From the NCBI GenBank assembly GCA_002320035.1, contig DCJL01000022.1:67478-110413 (forward strand): a stretch of 42,936 nt of DNA, written 5' to 3'. The translations under genes and the position numbers were made by a program. Shown here piece after piece: positions 7,901 through 15,378 of the stretch. The DNA is from Clostridiales bacterium UBA1701 (GTDB lineage: Bacteria; Bacillota; Clostridia; Oscillospirales; Oscillospiraceae). Positions within the stretch are counted from its first letter, which is position 1, and every line of letters starts with the position of its first letter. The notes under the pieces were generated by a model, which had not been told where the DNA came from, did no database searches, and saw only the letters and a list, made by a program, of their open reading frames with translations.

Positions 7901-10751
7901 TCTGGTTTATAAAGCGGAGGCTCAAATCCGGCGTTACAGAGGATATACTCACCGAAACGCCCTTCTCAAGCGCATCCGATATCACATAGCCCTCTGGGGC
8001 CGCGATCTCTTTAAGCAGATATTTCCCGTAGGCAAGGCCGCTGAAGCTGAGCCTGCCGTCCGGACCGGTAGTCCCCCGGCGAAGCTCCGCCGAGCCGTCC
8101 GCGCAGAAAAGCGCAAATTCCGCCCCCTCAAGCGCCGCGTCGCCGTCCGGTCCATATTTCGTAAGGCTCAGGCTGCCGAAAAGCTGGGTGTTTATCCATT
8201 TTATGCTGATATGGCTGCCCTGAGCGGAAGCGCCGGGCGCAGCCTTTTCTATGCTGACACTGCTGTTTGAGGTATCAATTTTCACTGAAAGGGGCCCGGT
8301 AAACCCCGTATAGCCCTCGGGCAGGGTCTCGGTAATCATATAGTCCCCCGCCGCAAGGCCGCCGAAGCTGACTGTGCCGTCTGCCCCGGTCGTGCCGCTG
8401 ACGCTCTTTCCGCCGCGGGTCAGGGTAAACACAGCACCGGGGACGACATTCCCGCTTTCATCTGCCTTCGCTATGCTTATGCCGCCGTCCTGGTAAAGTG
8501 TGTTGTCCAGGCTCAGGCTCTGGTGGGGCGCGGTTTTTTTTAGGGTCACGTTCCCGGTTTTGCCCTCGCCCTGAATCAGGTAGCCCTCCGGCGCGCTGAT
8601 TTCTTTCACATAATAGCTGCCGTAGGGCAGCTCTTCAAAGCGCTTTTCGCCGCCGGCCGTGGTAAATTTCTCAATAAGCGCATCCCTGCCGGCCTCGGCC
8701 CGGTACAGCTCAAAAATGCCGCCGTCAAGAGCCTCGCCGCCTCCGGTTTTTTTGAAAACAAGGCTGCCCTTGCCGGAATCCTCTTTATTTTCCACTGCCA
8801 ATTCGGCAAGCCCGGAATTGTAGTCCACGCCGTCTATGGAGACGATCGTAACCGCGTCCTCCGTTTTGCTTATCACCACCGTCATGTCCCTGGCGGCCAT
8901 GTAACCGTTGTTTTCGTCGGTTGTCTCCCGGAGGATATACTCGTTCCGGCCGTCCCTGAGCTTATCTGCGTTCAGATAAAGGACAAAGCTTTCCCCAGTG
9001 GACATCTCAGTCTCAGCCACCACATTTCTGCCGTTATACAGGGCAAATTTCGCGCCCTGGCCCTTATCCACATTCTCACCCAGCCAGGTCTTGCTTATCT
9101 GGAGCTTTGCCATGCGGCGAATGGCCACAGTGCTGCCCACGGTGTTTGTGGCCTGCTGGCCGTAGCCAAGCCTAGCCTGGTCAATGCCCACGGTGAAATC
9201 TATGGTATATACGCCGCTGGCTATGGACGCGTCCCCGTCTTTTACGATGTTTATCTTCTGGCCGTCGGCCGCGTCGGCCTCAAGCCGGAAAGGCGCGCCC
9301 TCCTGCACGGTCACTTTCCCGGCGTCAAAGCGGAAGCAGGGGGCAAGCGCGTCAAAGTTTATAATATCGCCGTTTTTATAGATGCTGCCGGTGCCGTACT
9401 GGGTGAGGACAATGCGGAAGGTGACCTCCTTCTGCTCCTCGCTTATGTCTATCTTTCCGACGCTGCCGCCGGCGGAAAGAATGCTCTTTGTAGCTACGAG
9501 GCCCTGGTTGTCATAGCGCCGGATGGTCTGGCTGTCCTCTTTGATAAGCGTGCCGTCGACAGAAAGGCTCACGCTGTTGGTAATGTCGTTGGCATTTCCC
9601 GTGACCTTGGCATAGTATCTGACAAGCACATCAACGATTGCTTCCGTATTTTCCGTGCCTCCCTGGCAGGTAACTGTGAAGCCTGTTCCGGCCAGGCTGA
9701 TGGTAACCGTTCCCAAAGGCGTGCCGCTGTAAACAAGGCTGCCGCCGGACTCGGCCGGACTGTATTCCTGTCCTCCCACGCTGAGGCGGAACACGGTGCC
9801 CATGGAAACGCCCGCAGCGCCATCCTTGTCGCAGAGCGTCAGATTGCCGCCGCTGAGATCGTCCGTCAGCATAACGCTGCCGGTGTAATTGCTCTTAACG
9901 CCGAAAGCAACAGCATAACCAATGGCGGTATCCGGGTCGCGCATAACATAGCTGTTCTCCCCCACGCCGTACTGGGAAAGTTTATAGTTGCTCCATATTC
10001 TTTTTTCCAGATATGGCTCGGTCTGTGTCTCCCCTCCGCCGCTGCCGCTGCCGGTATCCACGCTTATCTCCGTGTTTCCCGTGCCCATATTTCCCACGCT
10101 TACTTCCACCCGGCTCTGGCCGTCGCCGTCATAACCGATGGTGCTGACCTGCATGGTAATGCTGAACTGCACATTGATCCAGGCGCCGTCCGCATTGGGC
10201 TTAAAGGTAAGAGTCAGGCTGTGGTTCGCTTTATCATAGGTATAATCTTTTTCAAAATAGGCAAAACAGTCCCGCAGAACCGCATCCATATCCGAGGCCG
10301 TCAGGAATCCGGGGAGTTTGACTTCAAGCTTGTCCCCGGGCTTTATGTTGGGCTCCGTCATAAGGTCGCTGTCGGCAATGGAGACGGTAAAGCTGTATTT
10401 GTCCCCGTCCTTTACCTCGGTCTGACTTGAGATCACAGACACACTGAGCCCACCGCCCGCGGCGGCAAAAAGGCTCGGCCCCTCCTGTACAATCACGCCC
10501 TGAAGGCCGTCCCCCTCCGGCGTCTCTTCTCCGGCAGGCTGGGGCATTACCACAACCGGCAAGCTCCCGTTCTCCGGAGCCCCGGTACCCTCGGGGCTGC
10601 TCGTGCTTTCCGGGGGTTCGGTGCTGGCCGTGCTCTGGGAAATTACCGGAATATCCCAAGCCGCCAGCGCCTCGCCTACCATCAGCTGACCTGTGAGCAT
10701 CGTACACAGCAGCAGCACCGCCATCGCTCTCCTGAAAAATTTTCGTCTCAT
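1956..10751 (-). CDS. Giant SpaA/Cna-B-repeat surface adhesin with sorting signal
   Basis: The protein has 2931 residues, with the start at 10751 behind CGGAG. Residues 1 to about 31 form a signal peptide (MRRKFFRRAMAVLLLCTML, ending ALAA). A Pro/Glu/Ser/Thr-rich linker and a non-repetitive head follow, to about residue 545. From about 549 to 2880 I count about 23 tandem domains of roughly 100 residues. Each opens with a strand such as GSLSLTKYG, then L-x-GA-x-F, and closes with an E-x-x-AP-x-GY motif. This is the SpaA/prealbumin-like Cna-B fold, whose Lys and Glu usually support an intramolecular isopeptide bond. The C terminus has a sorting signal: IAKTG (about 2890-2894), a hydrophobic stretch and the tail ERKRRRSHI. 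The repeats are diverged, so slippage is unlikely to be frequent. The sortase gene lies 19 bases upstream in the same operon and is the likely anchoring or polymerising enzyme. The ligand is unknown. Confidence 0.93.
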   Translation of the reverse strand: MRRKFFRRAMAVLLLCTMLTGQLMVGEALAAWDIPVISQSTASTEPPESTSSPEGTGAPENGSLPVVVMPQPAGEETPEGDGLQGVIVQEGPSLFAAAGGGLSVSVISSQTEVKDGDKYSFTVSIADSDLMTEPNIKPGDKLEVKLPGFLTASDMDAVLRDCFAYFEKDYTYDKANHSLTLTFKPNADGAWINVQFSITMQVSTIGYDGDGQSRVEVSVGNMGTGNTEISVDTGSGSGGGETQTEPYLEKRIWSNYKLSQYGVGENSYVMRDPDTAIGYAVAFGVKSNYTGSVMLTDDLSGGNLTLCDKDGAAGVSMGTVFRLSVGGQEYSPAESGGSLVYSGTPLGTVTISLAGTGFTVTCQGGTENTEAIVDVLVRYYAKVTGNANDITNSVSLSVDGTLIKEDSQTIRRYDNQGLVATKSILSAGGSVGKIDISEEQKEVTFRIVLTQYGTGSIYKNGDIINFDALAPCFRFDAGKVTVQEGAPFRLEADAADGQKINIVKDGDASIASGVYTIDFTVGIDQARLGYGQQATNTVGSTVAIRRMAKLQISKTWLGENVDKGQGAKFALYNGRNVVAETEMSTGESFVLYLNADKLRDGRNEYILRETTDENNGYMAARDMTVVISKTEDAVTIVSIDGVDYNSGLAELAVENKEDSGKGSLVFKKTGGGEALDGGIFELYRAEAGRDALIEKFTTAGGEKRFEELPYGSYYVKEISAPEGYLIQGEGKTGNVTLKKTAPHQSLSLDNTLYQDGGISIAKADESGNVVPGAVFTLTRGGKSVSGTTGADGTVSFGGLAAGDYMITETLPEGYTGFTGPLSVKIDTSNSSVSIEKAAPGASAQGSHISIKWINTQLFGSLSLTKYGPDGDAALEGAEFALFCADGSAELRRGTTGPDGRLSFSGLAYGKYLLKEIAAPEGYVISDALEKGVSVSISSVTPDLSLRFINQTRKGSISITKTDADSGAALSGAVFGLYSDEAATVLLEQKSSGADGTLSFTGLEAGKYYVKEISAPTGYQLNTEIFPFELGTAPEGEESLWAHSRTVADAKRLYALRIIKRDDVGTALSGAEFALKGMGISRTAISDKNGLVSFPDLPFGTYTITETRAPDGFVPAAGFEVTVDGGNTPAQYSPGQTVDGGTVTDKRTSLSVLKVDDKDASRGLPGTRFVIKAGERFVIAEPDGDTYRFTGLGDGGTEFVTGEKGSFILEYLPLGSYTLVETAAPDGYVISKEETAFKISGEKQSVTVGNTLIKASLRLEKTDENGKLLPGVGFTLKTAAGFVQASGADGAYSYTGLGEEPAVLYTGVDGVLRVDGLLWGSYTLDEDPASTPEGLVPETGRVFSVTESEHQSRISLALVNSRALGSVEFRKLDDEGAGLQGAVFMLENVSGGDYAPDGPLYAVSGADGTVRFEKLPYGVYKLTEYLAPYGKELSGAVYYVSVGGAAEEGLALKELPFDWVNEDTKKTVTFRKVSTDGRALAGAVFRILAEDGETVVLDMLTVNSPEGESVELPLGRYWLEEISAPLNYVGESAPVFFEVTMDGLNRVTMKNAAFTGSLSIVKTDAADSAPLSGAEFKVFGKEDYILNGAGASALYTVTTNSDGRVSVENIPFGDYAVVEVRAPQGYELCAQAQYFSITNAPGEEQGSAALRFENEKSRYIIEISKVDIEEEGRLLPGAVFAVSGQGYYAEAETGADGRVSVQVPAPGEYSVTEIKAPQGYTLDPQSYAVHVTAHSPEGAAASAAFTSRDYPSMLRLLKIDQNGEPLDGAVFEIISAGSPVSFRLADGAYVYDPTGEISEIPVGSALIKALPEGDYILRETQAPERYMALGDIEFSVDPGLYDKALTLYAENLPHLKGVAVCKEDQNGRRLSGAAFTLYDGEGRALADAVSSAGGYALFENLGSGSYVIRETGAPEGYKAAETAFAFEIGGAGEFISESDYEAYNEGALHVFTLINEPVEHAFRIRKTSSESGAALSGARFRLLGAGIDSVYETGDDGLTERISIPIGEYTLTEIKAPQAYQAEAGGKHLRVSLEGIEIDGAALPAGEAAVYEALNKPADFSFAIQKIDGADGKPLAGAVFTVKGQDGSRYSLVSGDAGLTDRISLAPGTYAVTEAVAPEGYRLPLAGWSFTVDEGSMQVSQVNGGAEHSFRNGLLTLTLKNTRSTGSLMIYKHDAGDEDLALEKAVFKLLRENGEEQWFTLKNGVYTAAEKSAPGAGNILTSNAMGRVLVEGLETGSYTLREIAAPEGYAINAETVAVKLTERDETVSVKLPNQRLLKKVSVYKQSAGGDPAPLMGAVFALYSVGADGSRNFVSEAVSLYDGRAEFTVPYGDYIIVETRAPAGYELSGAEPWRFSYNGDTPVDEAFSHTFSNEKSRYALEIYKHDEADSQKALAGAEFAVTDSRGFTRVIRTGTDGIARLEDLRYDDYTIREVTAPEGYYLSGQVYSVDREDLVHGKALRIDAADEYILGALTLRKLDRDNGLVLLEGAEFAVYDKSGAVMRWNLTEDGYQFSAQGETEKISAGAARLYDIPAGRYSVKELKAPEGYLPLDVERSFTISAENARAGIEIEIENILRRCAVGIVKMDAEDQEKRLQGAEFTLYKMEDGVQGESLAAALTDENGLALFSELPMGQYRLLETRAPEGYKLWNEPVDFEIDGEGRVLVKDGPELPLIDQVYMAGLLNEANKKELILKKVSSADGTALPGASFTLQSGERTIRVTTGEDGLAKVSLPYGEYAAQELIAPDGYVLDEGRHIINVSETGISVDGEALAELSWTVENRPVEYPLRLHKQDASGGAALSGAEFSVSGGGTELTLRTNASGDTDTVYLRPGEYSVTETKAPSGYKRPISGWTLTVSGEGRISVKGEGACVALGASAVLTLENSRESGGSNIAKTGQSRDSAMLLGGAALMLASFTGLMAMLIAERKRRRSHI

Positions 10752-10770
10752 TTTTTCTCCGTTTCCCTGT

Positions 10771-11427
10771 TTACTTGACTTCCGTTTTCGCCTGCTCCCC
10801 GCTTAGAAGCTCCGCTCGGACCAGCAGCCTGTGGCTGCCCACGCCGGTAGGGGTGCAGGTAACAAGCGTCAGGCAGAATCCCTCGTTATTCTCGGCGAGG
10901 CTGTCCATGAGCTTTGAAGGCTCCACGGTCTCCTTGCCTGTTACTTCATATGTAAAGCACTCTCCCAAAGCGTTGTACAAAAGGATGCTGTCCCCTGCCT
11001 CAAGCTCATCCAGCCGGTTAAAATGCCGGCCGTATTCATACATCCTGTGGCCAAAAATAACGCAGTTTCCCGCCTCGCCGATTGGCGCCGATTCCGGAAG
11101 CCATCCCGCCGCAGCCCGCAGGGAGACGCTGTCCGCGCCCTGTACCACGGCCATTTCCAGCTCTATGGCCGGGATGGAGAGCAGCCCGCAGCCTGTCACT
11201 GTGACCGGTTCCGCATCAAGCTCGCCGAATTCTTCCTCTTCGTTCTCCATTGCCGGCGGCTCAATACTGCTTATATCCGTGCGCCCGCTTTTGATAAGCT
11301 CAATAATCTGTTTTTCGGCCCTTTGGCGGCGCAGGTCAATGACGGAGGGCCGGGCCAGAAACAGCGCTCCGATCAGGGCCGCAAGGAGCAGCAGGATGAG
11401 GGAGAGGATTTTTACGGTTTTTCTCAT
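10771..11427 (-). CDS. Pilus-type (class C-like) sortase
   Basis: A 218-residue cysteine transpeptidase acting outside the membrane. There is one N-terminal membrane segment (residues about 7-26), then an acidic linker, then the sortase beta barrel from about 76. The catalytic triad is visible: H127 (FGHRMYEYG), C191 (LVTCTP) and R200 (SHRLLVRAE). The LVTCTP...SHRLLVR block resembles class C (pilin-polymerising) sortases, but the C-terminal membrane helix and the DPW/F lid typical of that class are not seen. Class D or E remains possible. The start at 11427 follows GAGGTGA. It lies 11 bases after the sigma-like gene and 19 bases before the giant adhesin, which is its obvious substrate. Confidence 0.88.
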   Translation of the reverse strand: MRKTVKILSLILLLLAALIGALFLARPSVIDLRRQRAEKQIIELIKSGRTDISSIEPPAMENEEEEFGELDAEPVTVTGCGLLSIPAIELEMAVVQGADSVSLRAAAGWLPESAPIGEAGNCVIFGHRMYEYGRHFNRLDELEAGDSILLYNALGECFTYEVTGKETVEPSKLMDSLAENNEGFCLTLVTCTPTGVGSHRLLVRAELLSGEQAKTEVK

Positions 11428-11438
11428 CTCAGCTCACC

Positions 11439-12014
11439 TCAGAACCACGGAGCCACATTGGCGCTGAACCATTCATAGCCCAAATCCAACTCCGGCAGCA
11501 GGCCCATATCCATCAAAAGCCCGGCTATGACCCAAAGCGCCGCCAGGATCGCGACGGACAGCCCGCCGACGGCAAGCCCAAGCCACCAGCCTGCCCGATT
11601 TTCTTCCTTCCCCGGCGCGGCTTCCTGCTTTTCGTCAGCCGCTTCTTCGTTTTCCTCCGGCTCCGGGACTCCGGCCTGCCGGGCAAGCGGGCTTTCCGGC
11701 TCCGGTTCCGGGGCGAGCTGTGTCTCTGATACCGTCTCGTTTATTACCTGCGCCAGAGAGCTTTCCAATATCCTGTCCCCGGTTATATCCCCATATGAAT
11801 ACAGCAGCGCCTGTACCGCGTCCTCCCCCTCGGAGCGCACAAGGGCGTTGTAAAAGCCCACCAGGGTCTCCTTAAAGGCCGCGTCCGCCAGTACCTTGTC
11901 CCCCAGTTGGTTCAGAAGCCGGGTGTACAGCCCCCGTCCGTAAGTCTGCATAAGCTGCATGAAAGCGTCCCTGTCCTTGCTCCTAATGCGCTCCAGCAGT
12001 GAATTTGTGTCCAT
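11439..12014 (-). CDS. Membrane-anchored sigma-region-2-like protein of the adhesin operon
   Basis: The protein has 191 residues. I chose the ATG at 12014, five bases after GGAGG; the GTG at 12020 overlaps that Shine-Dalgarno. Residues about 5-60 (LLERIRSKDRDAFMQLMQ, then YGRGLYTRLL, then DAAFKETLVGFYNAL) resemble region 2 of ECF sigma factors in spacing and hydrophobic pattern. No region 4 DNA-binding helix follows. Instead there is an acidic, Pro/Glu-rich linker (about 98-138), one membrane helix (about 142-168) and a short exported tail ending in APWF. It is the first gene of the operon with the sortase and giant adhesin, which suggests a regulatory or assembly role for that operon. The sigma resemblance is by eye only. 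It could be a sigma-derived sensor or simply a helical membrane protein. Confidence 0.6.
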   Translation of the reverse strand: MDTNSLLERIRSKDRDAFMQLMQTYGRGLYTRLLNQLGDKVLADAAFKETLVGFYNALVRSEGEDAVQALLYSYGDITGDRILESSLAQVINETVSETQLAPEPEPESPLARQAGVPEPEENEEAADEKQEAAPGKEENRAGWWLGLAVGGLSVAILAALWVIAGLLMDMGLLPELDLGYEWFSANVAPWF

Positions 12015-12056
12015 ATTCACCTCCGGGATTTTGTTTTTTACATTTTTCTTATCATC

Positions 12057-12071
12057 ATGTGATTATCACAT
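12057..12071. promoter_or_regulatory. Perfect palindrome, candidate operator
   Basis: ATGTGAT-T-ATCACAT is a perfect 7-1-7 inverted repeat. It overlaps the predicted -10 of the minus-strand adhesin operon (12062-12067). A repressor bound here would block that promoter. The TGTGA/TCACA arms recall CRP-type sites, but the spacing of three bases does not fit CRP (six). Confidence 0.55.
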
Positions 12072-12090
12072 ACTTTCCCGTTTTTTACAA
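12062..12090 (-). promoter_or_regulatory. Promoter of the sigma-like/sortase/adhesin operon
   Basis: On the minus strand TTGTAA (12085-12090) and GATAAT (12062-12067) are separated by 17 bases, with TG upstream of the -10. It lies about 50 bases before the GGAGG of the first gene. Confidence 0.6.
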
Positions 12091-12140
12091 CAAAAATTTT
12101 CGCCTGTTCCCCGTTGCCGCTCCCATAAAAACATATCTGT

Positions 12141-12169
12141 TTGCAATCCCTTTTCGGCTGTGTTACCAT
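12141..12169 (+). promoter_or_regulatory. Predicted promoter of the GH3 gene
   Basis: TTGCAA (12141-12146), 17 bases, TACCAT (12164-12169), 34 bases before the ATG at 12204. The -10 is a moderate match. Confidence 0.5.
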
Positions 12170-12203
12170 GGAAAAAACAGCGCTTTTAACGGAGGACGCC
12201 ACT

Positions 12204-14591
12204 ATGAAGCATGAAAAGCTCATCTCTCAGATGACCCCGGAGGAAAAGGCCTCCCTTATGTCCGGCAAAAACTTCTGGCACACAAAGAGCGTGGACAGGC
12301 TCGGCGTGCCCTCCATGATGCTGACCGACGGCCCACACGGCCTGCGAAAGCAGGCGGGAAAGAGCGACAATCTGGGCCTCAACCGCTCCGTCCCCGCCAC
12401 CTGCTATCCCACCGCCGCCGCCCTTGCCAACTCCTGGGACGAAGAAATGCTGGAGTTGCTTGGAGAGCGGCTGGGTCTGGAAGCAGCCTCGGAGCAGGTA
12501 AGCGTGCTTCTGGGGCCGGGGGTGAATATAAAGCGCAATCCCCTCTGCGGCAGGAATTTCGAGTATTTCTCCGAGGACCCTTTTCTCTCCGGAAGGGCGG
12601 GCGCAGCGCTGATTCGGGGTATTCAGAGAAACGGTGTCTCCGCCTGCGTCAAGCATTTCGCCGCCAATTCCCAGGAGCTTCTGCGCATGAGCTGCGACAG
12701 CGTTCTCGACGAGCGGACCCTGCGGGAGATCTATCTGCCCGCCTTTGAAGCGGCCGTGAAAGAGGGCGGCGTGGGCTGCCTGATGAGCTCCTATAACCCC
12801 GTCAACGGAGTATACGCCAACGAGAACCGCCACCTGCTCCGGGATATTCTGTATAACGAGTGGGGTTACAGGGGCATGGTCGTAAGCGACTGGGGCGGGA
12901 ACAACGACAGGGTCGCCGCCATCCGGGCCGGGAGCACACTGGAAATGCCCAGCTCCTTCGGGGAGACGGACAGGCACATTGTCAGTGCCGTACGGGACGG
13001 CTCCCTGCCGGAGGCGCTGCTGGACGAGCAGGTGGACAGGCTTCTGGAAACTCTGTTCTCCACCCGGCCTGCCCTCGCCGGCAAAAGCTATGACAAAGCC
13101 GCCCATCACGCCTTTGCCGCCAGGGCCGCGGAAGAGACGGCGGTGCTGCTGAAAAACGAGGGGGGCTTTCTGCCTTTAAAGCCCGGCAGGCGCGTGGCCG
13201 TTATCGGCTCTTTTGCCCAAAAGCCCCGGTATCAGGGGGCGGGCAGTTCCCTCATAAACCCCACCAGGCTTGAAACGCCTCTGGAGGCTCTCAAAGCGGA
13301 GGGCGTGAACGTGATCGGCTTTGCCCCGGGCTTCAGACGCTTCGGTGGGGAGAGCCGCACCCTGCGCCGGGAGGCCCTCGCCCTTGCGGAAAGGGCGGAT
13401 GTGGTGCTTTTATATCTGGGGCTTTCCGAGGCCGATGACGCGGAGGGCGTGGACCGCCCCCACATGCGCCTGCCGGAGAACCAGATAAGGCTGCTGCGGG
13501 AGATATCGGGGGTAAATTCCTCTGTTGCCGTGGTGCTCTCCTGCGGCTGTGCGGTGGAAATGGACTGGGATATTTATGTCCCCGCCCTTGTCCACGGCTA
13601 TCTGGGTGGCCAGGCCGGTGCTGTGGCCATGGCCCGGCTGCTGACCGGAAAGGCCAATTTCTGCGGAAAGCTGGCGGAGACCGTGCCCCTGCGCTATGAG
13701 GATGTGCCCTCCGCCGCATACTATCCGGGCCGGGAGAAAAGCGCCGAATACCGGGAGGGTCTGTACGTAGGCTACCGCTATTACGAAAGCGCCGGGGTAA
13801 ATGTAAAATACCCCTTTGGCCATGGCCTGAGCTACACAAGCTTCGCGTATTCCGATATAAGGGCCGACGAAAACGGCGTCAGCTTTCTTGTTAAAAACAC
13901 CGGCTCCCGCGCCGGGGCAGAGGTGGCCCAGGTATATGTGGCCCCACCCGCCGGGGGAATCTTCCGCCCGGCCATGGAGCTTCGGGGCTTCAGCCGGGTA
14001 AGCCTTGCGCCGGGGGAGGAAAAGCGCCTGCGCATCCCCCTCACGGAGCGGAGCTTCTCGCTGTGGAACATAAGGGAAAACCGCTGGTCGGTGGAGCCGG
14101 GCGAATATCAGATTCTGGTGGGCGCCTCCTGCCGGGATATCAGGCTCCGCGCTTCGGTGGTCAAAACAGGCCCTGCCGTGGAAAATCCCTATCAGGGTCA
14201 GGAGTTCGCGCCCTATTACAGGGCAGATATAAAAGCCGTCCCCGATGAGAGCTTCCGCGCGCTTCTGGGCCATGAGCCTCCCGCCGCTTACTGGGACAGA
14301 AGCGTCCCTCTGGGCTTTAACGACACGGTGTATCAGGGCAGTTATCTCAAAGGGGGACTGGGCCGCTTTCTGTATGAGGCCCTGGCCGGTTATGTCCGTG
14401 TCATGACCGCCGCCGGCCGCCCGGACAGGGCAAACGAGGCCGCCTTTTATATGAACATGCCCTACCGGAATCTGGGCCGTCTCTCTGGGCTTTTTTCAGA
14501 CAGGCAGATGCAGGCCCTGCTGAGGGTTGTAAACCGGGAAAGGGGCGGCCTTGGCGGCTTTATAAAAGAAATGTGCCGCAACAGAGGCTGA
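12204..14591 (+). CDS. Glycoside hydrolase family 3 beta-glucosidase-like enzyme
   Basis: The protein has 795 residues from the ATG at 12204, eight bases after GGAGG (12191-12195). An in-frame ATG at 12141 lies inside the predicted promoter and is rejected. The N-terminal GH3 TIM-barrel domain contains DGPHGLRKQ, NPLCGRNFEYFSEDP, VKHFAAN and VVSDWGG, with D229 as the expected nucleophile. The C-terminal GH3 domain follows (TAVLLKNEGGFLPL, YLGLSEADDAEG) and then a fibronectin III-like domain. About 110 extra residues lie at the C terminus (FLYEALAGYVRV onward). There is no signal peptide, so it acts in the cytoplasm on imported oligosaccharides or glycosides. The family releases terminal beta-linked glucose or related sugars; the actual sugar cannot be read from sequence. 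It is transcribed divergently from the adhesin operon and stands alone. Confidence 0.92.
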   Translation: MKHEKLISQMTPEEKASLMSGKNFWHTKSVDRLGVPSMMLTDGPHGLRKQAGKSDNLGLNRSVPATCYPTAAALANSWDEEMLELLGERLGLEAASEQVSVLLGPGVNIKRNPLCGRNFEYFSEDPFLSGRAGAALIRGIQRNGVSACVKHFAANSQELLRMSCDSVLDERTLREIYLPAFEAAVKEGGVGCLMSSYNPVNGVYANENRHLLRDILYNEWGYRGMVVSDWGGNNDRVAAIRAGSTLEMPSSFGETDRHIVSAVRDGSLPEALLDEQVDRLLETLFSTRPALAGKSYDKAAHHAFAARAAEETAVLLKNEGGFLPLKPGRRVAVIGSFAQKPRYQGAGSSLINPTRLETPLEALKAEGVNVIGFAPGFRRFGGESRTLRREALALAERADVVLLYLGLSEADDAEGVDRPHMRLPENQIRLLREISGVNSSVAVVLSCGCAVEMDWDIYVPALVHGYLGGQAGAVAMARLLTGKANFCGKLAETVPLRYEDVPSAAYYPGREKSAEYREGLYVGYRYYESAGVNVKYPFGHGLSYTSFAYSDIRADENGVSFLVKNTGSRAGAEVAQVYVAPPAGGIFRPAMELRGFSRVSLAPGEEKRLRIPLTERSFSLWNIRENRWSVEPGEYQILVGASCRDIRLRASVVKTGPAVENPYQGQEFAPYYRADIKAVPDESFRALLGHEPPAAYWDRSVPLGFNDTVYQGSYLKGGLGRFLYEALAGYVRVMTAAGRPDRANEAAFYMNMPYRNLGRLSGLFSDRQMQALLRVVNRERGGLGGFIKEMCRNRG

Positions 14592-14596
14592 TCTTC

Positions 14597-14611
14597 ATAA
14601 AATCTCAAGAA
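14597..14611 (+). promoter_or_regulatory. Candidate VanR box 1 (upstream of vanR)
   Basis: ATAAAATCTCAAGAA matches 14 of 15 bases with 16462-16476 upstream of vanW. Two copies in front of the two transcription units of one van cluster suggest a binding site for VanR. The -10 of vanR begins 56 bases after the start of this box. Confidence 0.45.
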
Positions 14612-14652
14612 TTCCGGCGGCATTTTATAATAATTTCGGCCGCCCTATCTGA

Positions 14653-14658
14653 TATAAT
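14653..14658 (+). promoter_or_regulatory. -10 element of the vanRS promoter
   Basis: Perfect TATAAT 31 bases before the vanR ATG. No good -35 is present 16-18 bases upstream, as expected of an activator-dependent promoter. Confidence 0.5.
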
Positions 14659-14688
14659 GACTTAAAGCAAAAAAATGGAGCCTGAGCT

Positions 14689-15378
14689 ATGGAAAACAAG
14701 ATTCTTGTAGTGGACGATGAAAAGGAAATCGCAGAGCTTGTGGAGCTGTATCTGAAAAACGACGGCTTTCAGGTGGAAAAAGCATACAATGCGGAGGAAG
14801 CGCTGGAGAGCATCGCACGCTCGGCCCCCGCTCTGGCGCTGCTGGATGTGATGCTGCCGGATATGAGCGGTTTTGCGCTTTGCCGCAGGATAAGGGAGAC
14901 GCATCTCTTCCCCATCATCATGCTTACAGCCCGTGTGGAGGACGCAGACAAGATCACCGGCCTCACGCTGGGGGCGGATGATTATGTGACCAAGCCCTTC
15001 AACCCGCTGGAGCTGGCGGCAAGGGTAAAGACCCAACTGCGCCGCTTCACCAGGTACAACACCGCCCAGCCTGAGAAGACAGAGGAGTACGACTTTCGGG
15101 GACTGTACATCTGCCGGGACAGCCACAAATGCACGCTCTTTGACCGGGATCTGTGTCTTACGCCGCTGGAGTTTGACATTCTCTGGTATCTCTGCCGCTG
15201 CCGGGGCCGGGTCGTCTCCTCGGAGGAGCTGTTTGAGGCGGTATGGGGCGAGAAATATCTGGACAATAACAACACGGTCATGTCCCACATTGCCCGGCTT
15301 CGGGAAAAAATGAGGGAGCCGGCCAGAAAGCCTAAATTCATCAAAACCGTTTGGGGAGTGGGGTACACCATTGAGTAA
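14689..15378 (+). CDS. vanR: VanR-type OmpR-family response regulator
   Basis: A 229-residue cytoplasmic DNA-binding regulator. The receiver domain (about 1-120) has the acidic pair D9/D10, phosphoacceptor D53 (LLDVMLPD), the Thr of LTAR and K of TKPFNPLEL. The C-terminal winged helix (about 130-229) ends with FIKTVWGVGYTIE. GGAG lies eight bases before the ATG. It overlaps the vanS start by eight bases. Together with the downstream VanW, VanG and VanT genes this is the regulator of a VanG-type cluster. It probably binds the shared box found upstream of its own gene and of vanW. Assignment as VanR rests on context as well as sequence. Confidence 0.88.
   Translation: MENKILVVDDEKEIAELVELYLKNDGFQVEKAYNAEEALESIARSAPALALLDVMLPDMSGFALCRRIRETHLFPIIMLTARVEDADKITGLTLGADDYVTKPFNPLELAARVKTQLRRFTRYNTAQPEKTEEYDFRGLYICRDSHKCTLFDRDLCLTPLEFDILWYLCRCRGRVVSSEELFEAVWGEKYLDNNNTVMSHIARLREKMREPARKPKFIKTVWGVGYTIE

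Noticed and set aside
1956..10751. Recent tandem duplication or CRISPR-like repeats in the adhesin gene
   Set aside because: The repeats are related at protein level, but nucleotide sequences and spacings differ clearly between units.
12057..12071. CRP/FNR binding site
   Set aside because: The arms TGTGA/TCACA are separated by three bases rather than six, and the FNR core TTGAT-N4-ATCAA is absent; kept only as an unnamed operator candidate.
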